Positions 31,635-41,092 of a DNA stretch of 52,071 nt are shown here, piece by piece. Origin of the DNA: Planctomycetota bacterium (GTDB lineage: Bacteria > Planctomycetota > MHYJ01 > JACQXL01 > JACQZI01); the NCBI GenBank assembly GCA_016207825.1, contig JACQZI010000002.1, positions 1 through 52,071 of the forward strand. Reading direction: 5' to 3'. A program made the position numbers and the translations under genes. Every line of letters starts with the position of its first letter. Position 1 is the stretch's first letter. The notes under the pieces are model-generated. The model was not told the origin of the DNA, made no database searches, and worked only from the letters and a program-made list of their open reading frames with translations.

Positions 31635-33014
31635 TCATTTCTTGTTTTCATCTTCCTTAAACAGGGCGGAAAAATACGATAATGACATTGGTTGCCAAGT
31701 TGGATACTCGTCATGGTTGTCTTTTCCGCTTAGTCTTTTCTGGTTATTACCGTCAAGCTCCATGTCATATACATATATTTTCGGAGCGCCGTCCCGGTGT
31801 GATTCAAAGACAATCTTAGTCCCATCCGGACTCCATTCAGGGATGATATCAGATTTTTCATTTGGAGTTAATAAAAGCTGATTCTTACCATCCGCGCTTA
31901 TAACACATATTGTTATCTTACGGTCTCGCTCCGAGTGAACGGCAATTCTGGTTCCATCCGGACTCCAAGACGGATAAACATCATAACACTTCCCTTCCTG
32001 GCTTATCCGGGCTAATCTGGACTGGTTTTGCCCATTTGCATCCATTACAAATAAATATATTATATCCTCCTTATTAGAATCATATGCTATATAGGCGATT
32101 TTAGTCCCATCCGGGCTCCAGACAGGATGCCGTTCCCAGGAACGTTCTGTTTTAGTCAGCCTGATTAGATTTTCCCCATCTGTATCTATTACGCATATAT
32201 CGGAAGCATTCCAATGCACACGGGATTCATAGGCAATTTTAGCGCCATCCGGGCTCCAGTCAGGGCTTTCATCAGCGGCATCAGGCGTGCGTGTTAAATT
32301 AACCTGGTTTTTTCCGTTCGCGTCTATGAGATAGATATCACAAAGGCCATCCGGCGGTTCTGCCGCAAAAGCAATCTTTGCGCTATCAGGGCTCCAACTG
32401 ATTTTATCGCCTTCTATTTCGGAGTCGGTTAATCTAATATGATTTCTGCCATCCGCATCTATTGTATTTAGAATCCACTTATCAACAAAGATAGTATAAT
32501 ACTCCGTGATAAAAGCAATCCTGGTGCCATCAGGACTCCAAAAAGCATTACTTTCATATTCATTAGTCGCTGTCAATTTAATCTGGTTTTGCCCGTCTTC
32601 ATCCATTAGATATATTTTCCTTTTATCGCTATTACGCATAGAACGGAAAGCAATCTTTGGCCTGGTCAAAGGATAAATCTGCCGGCGTATATATTTAATA
32701 CGCATTCTTATTTCTGATTCGCGGCTTTCGGTTGTTTCATTAAGCGCATCGGCAAATTGTTTTATCTTATGCATAACTTCAGCCTTATCATTAACATTTG
32801 CTTTACGATACATCCAAATCAGATTGTCCCCCAGTTTAATCAGTTCTTTTTGTGTCCCTTCGCGAATTTCCCATTCCTCAGCGCTTAATTGCTTGATTAA
32901 CCCCTTAACTTTACTCTCAAATTCTTGAAGGGGAAAAATCGTTAAGTCGTTTTTACCAGCACATCCAATTATTACCGCCAATACGCAAAGAAAAACAATA
33001 CTCAATTTATTCAT
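31635..33014 (-). CDS. TolB-like beta-propeller lipoprotein
   Basis: This 459-residue protein has a lipoprotein signal (MNKLSIVFLCVLAVIIGC, lipidated Cys 18). Residues about 30-115 are helical. From residue 120 there are seven PD40/WD40-like blades with the repeated pattern WSPDGT+IAF and DANGQNQ..LT (WSPDGTRIAF, WSPDSAKIAF, WSPDGAKIAY, WSPDGTKIVF). Such propellers bind proteins in the periplasm. No Tol-Pal genes are adjacent, so it should not be called TolB. The start has no clear Shine-Dalgarno. Confidence 0.88.
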   Translation of the reverse strand: MNKLSIVFLCVLAVIIGCAGKNDLTIFPLQEFESKVKGLIKQLSAEEWEIREGTQKELIKLGDNLIWMYRKANVNDKAEVMHKIKQFADALNETTESRESEIRMRIKYIRRQIYPLTRPKIAFRSMRNSDKRKIYLMDEDGQNQIKLTATNEYESNAFWSPDGTRIAFITEYYTIFVDKWILNTIDADGRNHIRLTDSEIEGDKISWSPDSAKIAFAAEPPDGLCDIYLIDANGKNQVNLTRTPDAADESPDWSPDGAKIAYESRVHWNASDICVIDTDGENLIRLTKTERSWERHPVWSPDGTKIAYIAYDSNKEDIIYLFVMDANGQNQSRLARISQEGKCYDVYPSWSPDGTRIAVHSERDRKITICVISADGKNQLLLTPNEKSDIIPEWSPDGTKIVFESHRDGAPKIYVYDMELDGNNQKRLSGKDNHDEYPTWQPMSLSYFSALFKEDENKK

Positions 33015-33040
33015 ATCCGTTTTATCTGTGTAATCTGCGG

Positions 33041-33280
33041 CTATAATTTCCTCGAAAAGTATTTCCCTTTCAATCCATCCAGCCCTTTTTCCTGATAATT
33101 CTTAAACCATCTCCAGATATTTCTTTTATCCGCTCCCAAATGATTGGCAATCTTTTCCACTGTCCAGCCTTCATTGGAAAGTAGAATACTCTGGATGCGC
33201 CTTCTGGCACGCAGACCGCCTGTTTTTAGGACTTCATTACATACATAATTTAGCTTGCGCCCTTTGTTCCGCGGACAGTT
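33041..33280 (-). pseudogene. Helix-turn-helix remnant of an IS630-like transposase
   Basis: An 80-codon open stretch without a usable start reads LKTGGLRARRRIQSILLSNE, GWTVEKIANHLGADKRNIWRWFKNYQEKGLDGLKGK. This is the N-terminal helix-turn-helix pattern of IS630-type transposases (RR.R.IL....G.....IA..L......V..W...Y...GLdGL). The DDE catalytic part is absent and a TAA precedes it, so it is a dead fragment. It could also be a short orphan HTH protein. Confidence 0.55.
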
Positions 33281-33549
33281 TTAGAAACGTTGGTTTTCGC
33301 GCCATAAGAGACGTTTTGCTCCTATCTTAAATTTAACCCAGAACTGATTATCGCTATATTTATCCCCGCCTAAAAACGTCACGATTCAATCTCGAATATA
33401 ACGCATATTAAGCCCTGAAAACGAATAAAATCAACCTAAATCCGCCTTATATTTAAGATAGACTGATTTTACTCCTAACCCTTTATTTAACAATAAGTTA
33501 TCCCAAATCTAATGGGTACCGCCCCCGCCTCCCCCGGCGCCAAAGACGG
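33281..33549. other. Non-coding stretch before the tandem array
   Basis: I see no gene. It contains CGCCCTTTG/ACGTTTT-type AT-rich sequence and a GC-rich patch (33523-33546), then passes into the 22-bp array. Confidence 0.5.
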
Positions 33550-33816
33550 CTTATATATATATCAACTTCGCCTTATATATAAACCAAGAGCCTCTTCTAT
33601 ATAAATCAAAGGCTGAATCTATATATACCAAATCATGCGGCTATATAAACCAGCGTTTGGGCCTATATATAACAAATATGGGGCATATATAAACCAAAAG
33701 CTGCGCCTATATATATCAAACTTTGGGCATATATAAACCAAAGGCTGAGCCTATATAAAACAAGCTCCGCGCCTATATAAAACAAAGTTTGGGTATATAT
33801 ATATCAACGCCGGCGC
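33550..33816. repeat. Degenerate 22-bp tandem repeat array
   Basis: Ten consecutive units of exactly 22 bp run from 33597 to 33816, preceded by two slightly irregular ones from 33550. The consensus is about CTATATAAACCAAAnnnnGGGC: an invariant TATATA core, then CAA, then a variable GC-rich 3' part. There are no spacers and no CRISPR-like repeat/spacer pattern. It lies beyond the 3' end of the DUF4139-like gene. Confidence 0.85.
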
Positions 33817-33850
33817 TGGGGTATTTTAAAAACTCTGACAGAATAATTCG

Positions 33851-35659
33851 TTACGGCCGGTAATAGTAATACCAGTCATACTCAAAGGTAATTGATTTCC
33901 CTTCCGGAATCGTCGCATCCCAAGTGATTTTGGAAACTGAATTAACCTGATACCACCACCAGGGCCAGCTCCACCAATAATACCATGGATAACTCTCCCT
34001 GCCAAAGGAGGTATCCTCCGCAACATTGGAAAGGGTAATCTTGCCGTTTTCCGTGGCCGAATCCACCTTGCCCAAGACATGGCGGGTAATTGAGATATTA
34101 ACCGGCTTATTCTTGAAATTGGTTACGGTTAATTTCCCGTGCAGGTTTATTTTCGAATACGTGTTGCCGTTAATCACGATATTTTGGTCGCGGCTTAGTT
34201 CCGTCTCTTCTTTCTTGGTGTTTAAATCAGTCGCTATCGTAATCGGGACATCCACGGTATTTTTGACCGAGGTATAAGTCATGAGTTGTTGCCCAAGCGG
34301 CGTCCCGCCTTTGAAGATAGTCGCCGGTCCGGTCGTCCAGGGGATATCTCCGCTGTTGGTCAGCCGGACGGCGTGCATGCACTTGGCGCTGTTCATCGCG
34401 TTCATCATCTGCTGTTGGCGGCCCTGGTCCGTATATTGCCACATTTCCTTTGCCGGCAAAGGCGGTATTTCCCAGGTATAAATATCTTTGTAAGGGACGG
34501 TCACTTCCAGGAGTTTCACCACCGCCCGCTCGCCTTTTTTCAGGGTTATTCCCGCTTTGTGGTAGAGGAATAAATCTTCCTGCTGTCCTTCGCTGGGCAC
34601 TTCCGGCCCGCCGCTGCCACCGCTCATTCCGCTTTCATCAGCCGGTCCGGCGCGTTGCGACATCATCGCATTGGAAAGGTAATCCCTCTCAGTTCCCCGC
34701 GCGCCCATTCTTGGCGAGGCGAAATAAGAACTGAGCCGCAAGCCTATTTCCCGCAAAGCAATCGGGGAAATATTCTCCTTCATGATAAAACTGGGAACGC
34801 CGACCACCAGCCTCAAATCCGCGTTTTCCAAATCAGCCAGGTCGTTGATAATCGTCCCCTGGAGCGAAACAACGGCTTTACCGTCATCCGTCAATTGGAT
34901 TTTATAATCCGGAATCCAGCGGATGCCTTTCTGGAAATAAACGAATCCGACCGTGCGGTCTCCGTCCACCGGCTTGCCCTTGCTCACCAGATGCATGGAT
35001 ATTTCGCGCACCTGTTTCGTTTCGTTATGCGTGGTATTGGGGTTTTTATCCGCCAGGGCGATGCTGTGGATGCTTTCACGCTTTATCAGCTTGACGCCGG
35101 TCTCTGTTTCCAATATGACAAAAGTAGAAAGCATTTTAGCCTCAGCTTCCTTGCTTTCGCGAATCTGCTGATTGTAAATGTAACGCCCCCACTGGTCATA
35201 GTAAGCGGGCAGATTTTCGCTCAATTCGGTTTCCTGTTTGGATTCATGCTGAAGGATGCCGACCAGGATTCCTTCATAAGAGAGAAGAGCATTGTCTTTA
35301 CCCTGCTCAAAGATAGTCGCTTTTTTGCCCTTATTCGCCTGGACGATTTCATCAAAGTTAAGGCAGGGGCGTGTTTGCTTATCCTCAACAAAACCTGATT
35401 TGAGGAAATCGATTTCAGACTTCGTATCGGTAACAAACGCCCAGAACGCGCCCAGGACCGGGACCGGCACAGTGCGTGTCCGGCACCAGCCGTTTTCCAC
35501 TTTCACCTCGCCCTGAGACATCACTAATGTATGCCCGTCCTTAAAGACGGTGACATCGGTTATTTTCGGGGTAACTTCCGGCGCTTCCGCCATCACCGAA
35601 AGCGTCAGGAAAATCCCCACGACCATTGCTAAGACTGTCAACCTTCCTGCTTTTCCCAT
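33851..35659 (-). CDS. Exported DUF4139-like protein, aromatic-rich end
   Basis: This 602-residue protein starts at ATG 35659 behind AAAGGAG and has a signal peptide (GRLTVLAMVVGIFLTLSVMA|EAP). VTVFKDGHTLVMSQGEVKVENGW and later RWIPDYKIQLTDDGKAVVSLQGTIINDL and LRLVVGVPSFI resemble DUF4139/DUF4140-type exported beta proteins. A Gly/Ser-rich linker (SGMSGGSGGPEV) lies mid-protein. Near the end is a Trp/Tyr cluster (SYPWYYWWSWPWWWYQV) and the terminus WYYYYRP. The start is 12 nt from the stop of the upstream peptidase gene, so they probably form an operon. Confidence 0.8.
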   Translation of the reverse strand: MGKAGRLTVLAMVVGIFLTLSVMAEAPEVTPKITDVTVFKDGHTLVMSQGEVKVENGWCRTRTVPVPVLGAFWAFVTDTKSEIDFLKSGFVEDKQTRPCLNFDEIVQANKGKKATIFEQGKDNALLSYEGILVGILQHESKQETELSENLPAYYDQWGRYIYNQQIRESKEAEAKMLSTFVILETETGVKLIKRESIHSIALADKNPNTTHNETKQVREISMHLVSKGKPVDGDRTVGFVYFQKGIRWIPDYKIQLTDDGKAVVSLQGTIINDLADLENADLRLVVGVPSFIMKENISPIALREIGLRLSSYFASPRMGARGTERDYLSNAMMSQRAGPADESGMSGGSGGPEVPSEGQQEDLFLYHKAGITLKKGERAVVKLLEVTVPYKDIYTWEIPPLPAKEMWQYTDQGRQQQMMNAMNSAKCMHAVRLTNSGDIPWTTGPATIFKGGTPLGQQLMTYTSVKNTVDVPITIATDLNTKKEETELSRDQNIVINGNTYSKINLHGKLTVTNFKNKPVNISITRHVLGKVDSATENGKITLSNVAEDTSFGRESYPWYYWWSWPWWWYQVNSVSKITWDATIPEGKSITFEYDWYYYYRP

Positions 35660-35670
35660 GTTTTCTCCTT

Positions 35671-36591
35671 TCATTTTAAGTGCTCTATCTCTTTTACAGT
35701 CGGCACCCACTTTTGCCAGTCAGTATCTATCTCGTCTATCTTCTTACCCAATAACTCTTCCACAAACTTAGTCCCGGTTTTATCCGCATCATAGTTATCG
35801 CGGAATTTCTTATAGAATTTGGGAAGAATGCCCTGTTCCTGCATATAGAGGCAGAAATACCGCGCCTGGGCATAATTCGTGCCTTTATCCTTATCATAGA
35901 ATTCGTAATCCGTGGTCTTGAATAATTCCGTAAGCGGAACGAGCTTATTATTGTTATACGCTTCCATCAGAATCGGATAACGCCAGTTAATCATGCCTTT
36001 TAAAGAGCCGTCATCGGTGACAGTGCATTGTTCGTAAAGCGAGCCCATGCCCTCATTATACCATGCGGGGATATCCGGGAAATCAGGCGCGACCAGGGCG
36101 TGGAACATTTCGTGCACCAGCGTTCCCCCGCCTGTCCCGATATTCATGATAAGGCTTTTGGACGAATCCATATAATATCCGTAAGGAGTCGAAGGCTCTC
36201 GCCCTTCGGTCTTTTTGACATACGCCTCGTAGGAAGACGCACCTTCAAAGAGATAAACTTTCAGGATATAATCCGGTTTCTTATCGAAATAGTCCTTATA
36301 CATTGCCTCTGAACAGCCTTTTATCGTACCTTTCTTGAAGCGGTCAAACTCTCGCTGGGAAATATTGCCTGCGACAGCAAACGGTTCAATGTAATCAACG
36401 ATATAATCCTTGCCCAGTTCCTTCTTCATCTCGTCTATTACAACAACTGGATTTAGCGGATTAACCGGATTAGGAGTTTCCGCCCCGACAGTCCGTGTCG
36501 GGGTCCTGTTGTTAAGTCCCCCATCTGGCTTTGAACAGCCGGAGAAAAATATTACCGCAAAGACGCAGAGGATACAGATAAATGATTTCAT
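35671..36591 (-). CDS. Zinc-metallopeptidase-like lipoprotein (DUF1570-like)
   Basis: This 306-residue protein starts at ATG 36591, with signal MKSFICILCVFAVIFFSGC (lipidated Cys 19). TLVHEMFHALVAP holds HExxH, and AWYNEGMGSLYE supplies the downstream Glu of a gluzincin, so catalysis is likely. The stretch NPVNPLNP after the signal translates the interspersed repeat GGATTTAGCGGATTAACCGG. It is cotranscribed with the DUF4139-like gene. The substrate is unknown; planctomycetes carry many DUF1570 proteins. Confidence 0.82.
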   Translation of the reverse strand: MKSFICILCVFAVIFFSGCSKPDGGLNNRTPTRTVGAETPNPVNPLNPVVVIDEMKKELGKDYIVDYIEPFAVAGNISQREFDRFKKGTIKGCSEAMYKDYFDKKPDYILKVYLFEGASSYEAYVKKTEGREPSTPYGYYMDSSKSLIMNIGTGGGTLVHEMFHALVAPDFPDIPAWYNEGMGSLYEQCTVTDDGSLKGMINWRYPILMEAYNNNKLVPLTELFKTTDYEFYDKDKGTNYAQARYFCLYMQEQGILPKFYKKFRDNYDADKTGTKFVEELLGKKIDEIDTDWQKWVPTVKEIEHLK

Positions 36592-36715
36592 ATACAAATA
36601 TAGTATATCCCGATAAAACCCATTTGTCAAGCAGGAATTCATTTTTACAGGGATTTTTATGCGTTCACTTGCCGTCTCGTTAACGTCTCGTCAAAGTCCC
36701 TGTTAAACATTAGTT

Positions 36716-37972
36716 TCAGGGCAAATACAGCCAGAACAACCCAAACGCGAAGAGCCAGGTCAGCCCGACTATAATAATCAGATATTTATAGACTTCCTTA
36801 AGGCTGGAACCGAAGTATTGGTTGGTCAGAATCAAGCATAAGTGCACCGGAGAAAGCATCACGCCTGCCAAACCCGATGTATAAAACAGAAAAGCGTGCG
36901 GCAGGAGATACCCATTCATTTCAGGCGGAATAAAAGTGGCGGCGATTATCGGATACGCCGTCCCGACAAAGGCAATGCTTAATCCCGTCAAGAGTCCCAT
37001 AATAAACGGGATGGACATGGTCGCCAGGATACTGTAAAACATGGTGATTTTATAATTCATGCCTTCCTGGAAGAAAGCGGTCAGTTCTCCGGTCAACGTG
37101 CTTGCCTTGAGAACCGCCACGAATATCATGACGCCGGCCACCACGGACATCATGATGTAAGTTTCTTTGCGCAGGAAGACAGACCGGATAATCTTTTTTA
37201 CATCCAACTGCTTTTGTATCAGGGCATTTACTATAACTACAGCTAAACCTGCCAGCAGGCAGTATATTATGTATAGATGTATAGCGGAAAAGAGGACGAT
37301 TATCAGGATAAAAGGGAAAATATTGACGAATAACCTGCCGAACGATTTAGCCTTGGTAACGGAATTGGTGGGTTTTTTAGGTGTTATTTTTATACCCGGA
37401 AAAATGATGAATACTCCGATTAAAAAGGCAATAAAAATGAGCGGCATAAGCGCTATGGAAAACGAATAGAGATTCAAGCCGGAAAGTTTGCCCAGCAAAA
37501 TCAGCCCGAGGTAAAGATACCAGCCGTATTCCCAGATATGGCGGAACCAGTAATTGATAATCGTCTTTTTGACAGGCGAGACGATGATATTTTCGCTGTT
37601 CTTATCCACCAAGGGCGCGGAAAAAAGCGCCCCGCCCGGCATGGGCAGTAGCCCGATGAGCATCGGGAACGCCGTCAGGGTAATCCTCTTTAACCCAAAG
37701 GTGTTCGCGACATCTTCGCTCATCTGTGTCATCTGGCCCGAACGGTTCAAGAGCTCCGAAAACCCTAGAATCAATCCGACTATTCCCATAAGGTTCAAGG
37801 TATCCGCGTTTATCAGGGCATAAAGCGATGAATCCCCCATATCTTTCCAGCCAAGCCCGAAAGATATTCCGACCACCAGCGCCATAAAAAGAATCGCTAT
37901 GGTGAAATGGAGCTTCAGGCGCAGGAGAAGAATAAGAAGCGTCAAGAGCAAACATACTTTGATGATAATCAT
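36716..37972 (-). CDS. DUF401 family integral membrane permease
   Basis: This 418-residue protein has about ten to twelve membrane segments. MGIVGLILGFSELLNRSGQM, LIGLLPMPGGALFSAPLVD, TIINYWFRHIWEYGWYLY and SGLAGVMLSPVHLCLILTNQYF are typical of DUF401 proteins, distant relatives of the ion-transporter/citrate-type permeases. The substrate is unknown. It is not coupled to the neighbouring peptidase gene (124 nt away). Confidence 0.85.
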   Translation of the reverse strand: MIIIKVCLLLTLLILLLRLKLHFTIAILFMALVVGISFGLGWKDMGDSSLYALINADTLNLMGIVGLILGFSELLNRSGQMTQMSEDVANTFGLKRITLTAFPMLIGLLPMPGGALFSAPLVDKNSENIIVSPVKKTIINYWFRHIWEYGWYLYLGLILLGKLSGLNLYSFSIALMPLIFIAFLIGVFIIFPGIKITPKKPTNSVTKAKSFGRLFVNIFPFILIIVLFSAIHLYIIYCLLAGLAVVIVNALIQKQLDVKKIIRSVFLRKETYIMMSVVAGVMIFVAVLKASTLTGELTAFFQEGMNYKITMFYSILATMSIPFIMGLLTGLSIAFVGTAYPIIAATFIPPEMNGYLLPHAFLFYTSGLAGVMLSPVHLCLILTNQYFGSSLKEVYKYLIIIVGLTWLFAFGLFWLYLP

Positions 37973-38216
37973 ACTAAGAAAACTAACAACAGGATTAAAC
38001 AGGATTTAACGGACCTGTCTGCGTGCGAACACGCACAGGCAGGAAGGAAAAATCAGTTTAATCCGCTTAATCCCGTTGTTTATCCTTTTCCCACCCTGAG
38101 GTCCCGAGACATTCAGGGTCTAGGGATACTTTAATTAATCTATTTCTATTTCATTAGTTGCTGTTCGTCAAGAGATTTGCGTCAATATAATTATCATTTC
38201 AAACAGTAAAATTGCT
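37973..38216. repeat. Intergenic GGATTTAACGG-type repeats
   Basis: There is no gene. CAACAGGATTAAACAGGATTTAACGG (37987-38012) and GTTTAATCCGCTTAATCCCGTTG (38056-38078) are inverted copies of the same interspersed repeat seen at 30436-30480, 33012-33040, 7519-7556 and 36447-36473. The middle is GC-rich. Confidence 0.55.
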
Positions 38217-38244
38217 TTGACTAATCAATTAGTTTTATTATAAT
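38217..38244 (+). promoter_or_regulatory. Sigma70-type promoter of ppdK
   Basis: TTGACT (38217-38222), a 16-nt spacer and a perfect TATAAT (38239-38244) precede a leader of about 30 nt with the Shine-Dalgarno AAGGAGA. Confidence 0.75.
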
Positions 38245-38281
38245 ACTATGCTTTGATTCATACACTTTAAGGAGACGAATT

Positions 38282-40939
38282 ATGGCCAAGTATATTTATT
38301 TCTTCGGCAAAGGGAAAACTGAAGGCAACGGCAAGATGAAGGATACGCTCGGCGGCAAAGGCGCGAACCTCGCGGAAATGGCGAAACTCGGCCTGCCCGT
38401 CCCTCCGGGATTCACCATCTCCACGGAAGTCTGCCGCTTGTTCTACAAAAGCAAGATGCAATTCCCGAAATTGCTGAAAAGCGAATTCGCCAAATACGTG
38501 AAAAAGCTTGAAGACGCCGCCGGCAAAAAATTCGGCGACCCTTCAAACCCGCTTCTGGTCTCGGTCCGCTCCGGCGCCAAGTTCTCCATGCCCGGAATGA
38601 TGGACACCATCCTTAACTTGGGGCTTAACGACAAAACAGTCGAAGGGCTGGTTGCCCAGACCGGTAACGATAAATTCTCCTATGATTGTTACCAACGGCT
38701 TTTGATGATGTTCGGAGATGTCGTCCTGGGAATCGAGCGCAAACTCTTTGAAGCCGTCAGGCAGCCTGTCCACCGGGATACGGTAGAAAAATTCAAGGAG
38801 CTTATCCATAAACATTCCGGCAGACCCTTCCCGCAGGACCCGGTAGTCCAACTGGAAATGGCGCGTGACGCGGTCTTCCGCTCCTGGAATAACCCGCGCG
38901 CCGTCACCTACCGTAATTTATATAAGATTGACCACAATATCGGCACGGCCATAAATATCCAGACGATGGTGTTCGGCAATAGGGGCAACGACTGCGCCAC
39001 CGGAGTCGGCTTTACCCGGAACCCGGCAACGGGCGAAAAAATGTTCTACGGCGAATACTTGACCAATGCACAGGGCGAAGACGTGGTCGCCGGAATCAGG
39101 ACCCCCAGGCCGATTTCAGAACTCGCTAAGGAAATGCCCATACCGGCGAAAGAACTGCGCGATATCACCGCGCGGTTAGAAAAACATTATAAAGACGTTC
39201 AGGATTTCGAATTCACCATAGAAAAGAACAAGCTCTATATGCTCCAGACGCGCGTCGGCAAACGCACCGGACTGGCCGCAGTCAGGATTGCCGTTGACAT
39301 GGCAAAAGAAAAGCTGATTAAACCGGAAGAAGCCGTTAGCCGCGTCGAGCCTTTGCAATTGAACCAATTGCTCCACCCGATGTTTAATCCGACTGAACGC
39401 CTGAAATTCAAGGTAATCGCCAAGGGGTTAAACGCCTCTCCGGGCGCGGCCGCGGGCAAGGTTTACTTTGACCCGGATAAAGTGGCTGAAATGGCCGATA
39501 AAGGCGAACGGACGCTTTTAGTCAGGAGCGAAACTTCACCCGATGACATCCACGGTATGTATAAGGCAAGAGGGGTTTTAACCGCCACAGGGGGAATGAC
39601 CTCACACGCCGCCGTGGTCGGACGCCAGATGGGAAAGCCCAGCGTGGTCGGCTGCAGCGCGATTAAAGTGGATGAACATAATAAATTATTGAAAGTGGAC
39701 GATCTCACCGTGAAAGAAGGCGATTATCTTTCTATTGACGGCGCCACCGGCGAAGTAATGCTGGGCGATGTCCCAACCATGGAATCCGAAGTGATGCAGG
39801 TGATTAAAGGCACGCTCGCTCCACGCAAAGCGCCTCTTTACCAGTATTTTGACCAGATTCTCAAATGGGCGGACGGCATCCGCCATCTTAAAATCAGGGC
39901 AAATGCGGATATACCGCGCGACGCCCAATATGCCATGAAATTCGGAGCTGAAGGCATCGGTTTATGCCGGACAGAACATATGTTCTTTGCCGAAGACCGC
40001 CTGCCTATCATGCAGGAAATGATTCTGGCAACGAATTTAAAAGACCGACAGAAGGCGCTTGATAAGCTACTGCCCCTGCAACGCGCTGATTTCAAAGGAC
40101 TGTTTGAGGCGATGAGAGGCTATCCGGTAACCATACGGACGATTGACCCGCCGCTCCATGAATTCCTGCCCAAAAGAGAGGAATTGATGGTGGAAATAGC
40201 CACTCTTAAAGCTAAGAATTGTTCCTCAGATGAAATCAAGAAGAAAGAAAAGCTCCTAGCTCGGGTAAACGAGCTCCACGAGTTTAACCCGATGATGGGA
40301 CACCGCGGATGCAGGTTGGGAATAGTATATCCGGAAATTACCTCCATGCAGGTACGCGCCATATTGGAAGCGGCCACCGAGGTGGCGAAATCAGGCAAAA
40401 CAGCACTCCCGGAAATAATGATTCCTCTGGTCGGGCACATCAATGAATTCAGGAACCAGGCAATGATTGTCAATAAGATTGCGGAAGAAGTGGCCAAAGA
40501 AACTCTCTTTAAGGTGAAATACATGATCGGGACGATGATAGAAATCCCGCGCGCGGTGGTTACGGCTGATGAGATTGCCAAAGAAGCGCAGTTTTTCTCT
40601 TTCGGCACGAACGACCTGACCCAGATGACCTTCGGATTTTCGCGCGATGACGCCGGAAAGTTCATACATTATTATGTGGATAACAAGATTCTACCCAATG
40701 ACCCGTTTGTCACCCTTGACCAGGATGGCGTGGGCAAATTAATTAAAAAAGGAACGGAAAAGGGCAGGAGCGTCCGGGCCGATTTAAAGGTCGGCATCTG
40801 CGGCGAACACGGGGGCGACCCGGAATCCGTCATTTTCTGCCACTCGGCGGGATTAAATTACGTAAGCGCCTCGCCTTTCCGCGTACCGATTTCGCGTTTA
40901 GCCGCGGCCCATGCGGTCCTGCGTGAAAAAGGCAAGTAA
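38282..40939 (+). CDS. ppdK: Pyruvate, phosphate dikinase
   Basis: This 885-residue protein catalyses reversible interconversion of pyruvate, ATP and phosphate with phosphoenolpyruvate, AMP and pyrophosphate. The N-terminal ATP-grasp domain (GKGKTEGNGKMKDTLGGKGANLAEM) is followed by the swivelling phosphohistidine domain, with His 442 in GGMTSHAAVVGRQMGKPSVVGC. The PEP/pyruvate barrel carries GIGLCRTEHMF, MGHRGCRLGI, GTNDLTQMTFGFSRDD and the catalytic Cys in VGICGEHGGDP. The length is as expected. It suggests pyrophosphate-linked glycolysis or gluconeogenesis, common in anaerobes. Confidence 0.97.
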   Translation: MAKYIYFFGKGKTEGNGKMKDTLGGKGANLAEMAKLGLPVPPGFTISTEVCRLFYKSKMQFPKLLKSEFAKYVKKLEDAAGKKFGDPSNPLLVSVRSGAKFSMPGMMDTILNLGLNDKTVEGLVAQTGNDKFSYDCYQRLLMMFGDVVLGIERKLFEAVRQPVHRDTVEKFKELIHKHSGRPFPQDPVVQLEMARDAVFRSWNNPRAVTYRNLYKIDHNIGTAINIQTMVFGNRGNDCATGVGFTRNPATGEKMFYGEYLTNAQGEDVVAGIRTPRPISELAKEMPIPAKELRDITARLEKHYKDVQDFEFTIEKNKLYMLQTRVGKRTGLAAVRIAVDMAKEKLIKPEEAVSRVEPLQLNQLLHPMFNPTERLKFKVIAKGLNASPGAAAGKVYFDPDKVAEMADKGERTLLVRSETSPDDIHGMYKARGVLTATGGMTSHAAVVGRQMGKPSVVGCSAIKVDEHNKLLKVDDLTVKEGDYLSIDGATGEVMLGDVPTMESEVMQVIKGTLAPRKAPLYQYFDQILKWADGIRHLKIRANADIPRDAQYAMKFGAEGIGLCRTEHMFFAEDRLPIMQEMILATNLKDRQKALDKLLPLQRADFKGLFEAMRGYPVTIRTIDPPLHEFLPKREELMVEIATLKAKNCSSDEIKKKEKLLARVNELHEFNPMMGHRGCRLGIVYPEITSMQVRAILEAATEVAKSGKTALPEIMIPLVGHINEFRNQAMIVNKIAEEVAKETLFKVKYMIGTMIEIPRAVVTADEIAKEAQFFSFGTNDLTQMTFGFSRDDAGKFIHYYVDNKILPNDPFVTLDQDGVGKLIKKGTEKGRSVRADLKVGICGEHGGDPESVIFCHSAGLNYVSASPFRVPISRLAAAHAVLREKGK

Positions 40940-41070
40940 AAAGCAAGGAATTGACTTGACCCCGAAATACTGCTTTCTGTTTTGATTGCAGTAATTTCAA
41001 CAAATCTATTACCTGCTATTCCGATTATCCGTCAAAGTGGCATTAGAATTACCAGACATTTTTATTGTCC

Positions 41071-41092
41071 TATAGCATGCCGGCATGCTATA
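41071..41092. promoter_or_regulatory. Perfect 22-bp palindrome at a transporter start
   Basis: TATAGCATGCCGGCATGCTATA is identical to its reverse complement. It overlaps or directly precedes the start of the DMT permease gene. This could be an operator for a dimeric repressor. Confidence 0.5.

Noticed and set aside
31635-33014. TolB of the Tol-Pal system
   Set aside because: The propeller repeats fit, but there is a lipobox, a different N-terminal domain and no tol/pal genes nearby.
33550-33816. CRISPR array
   Set aside because: Units follow each other directly with no unique spacers, vary along their whole length, and no cas genes are present.
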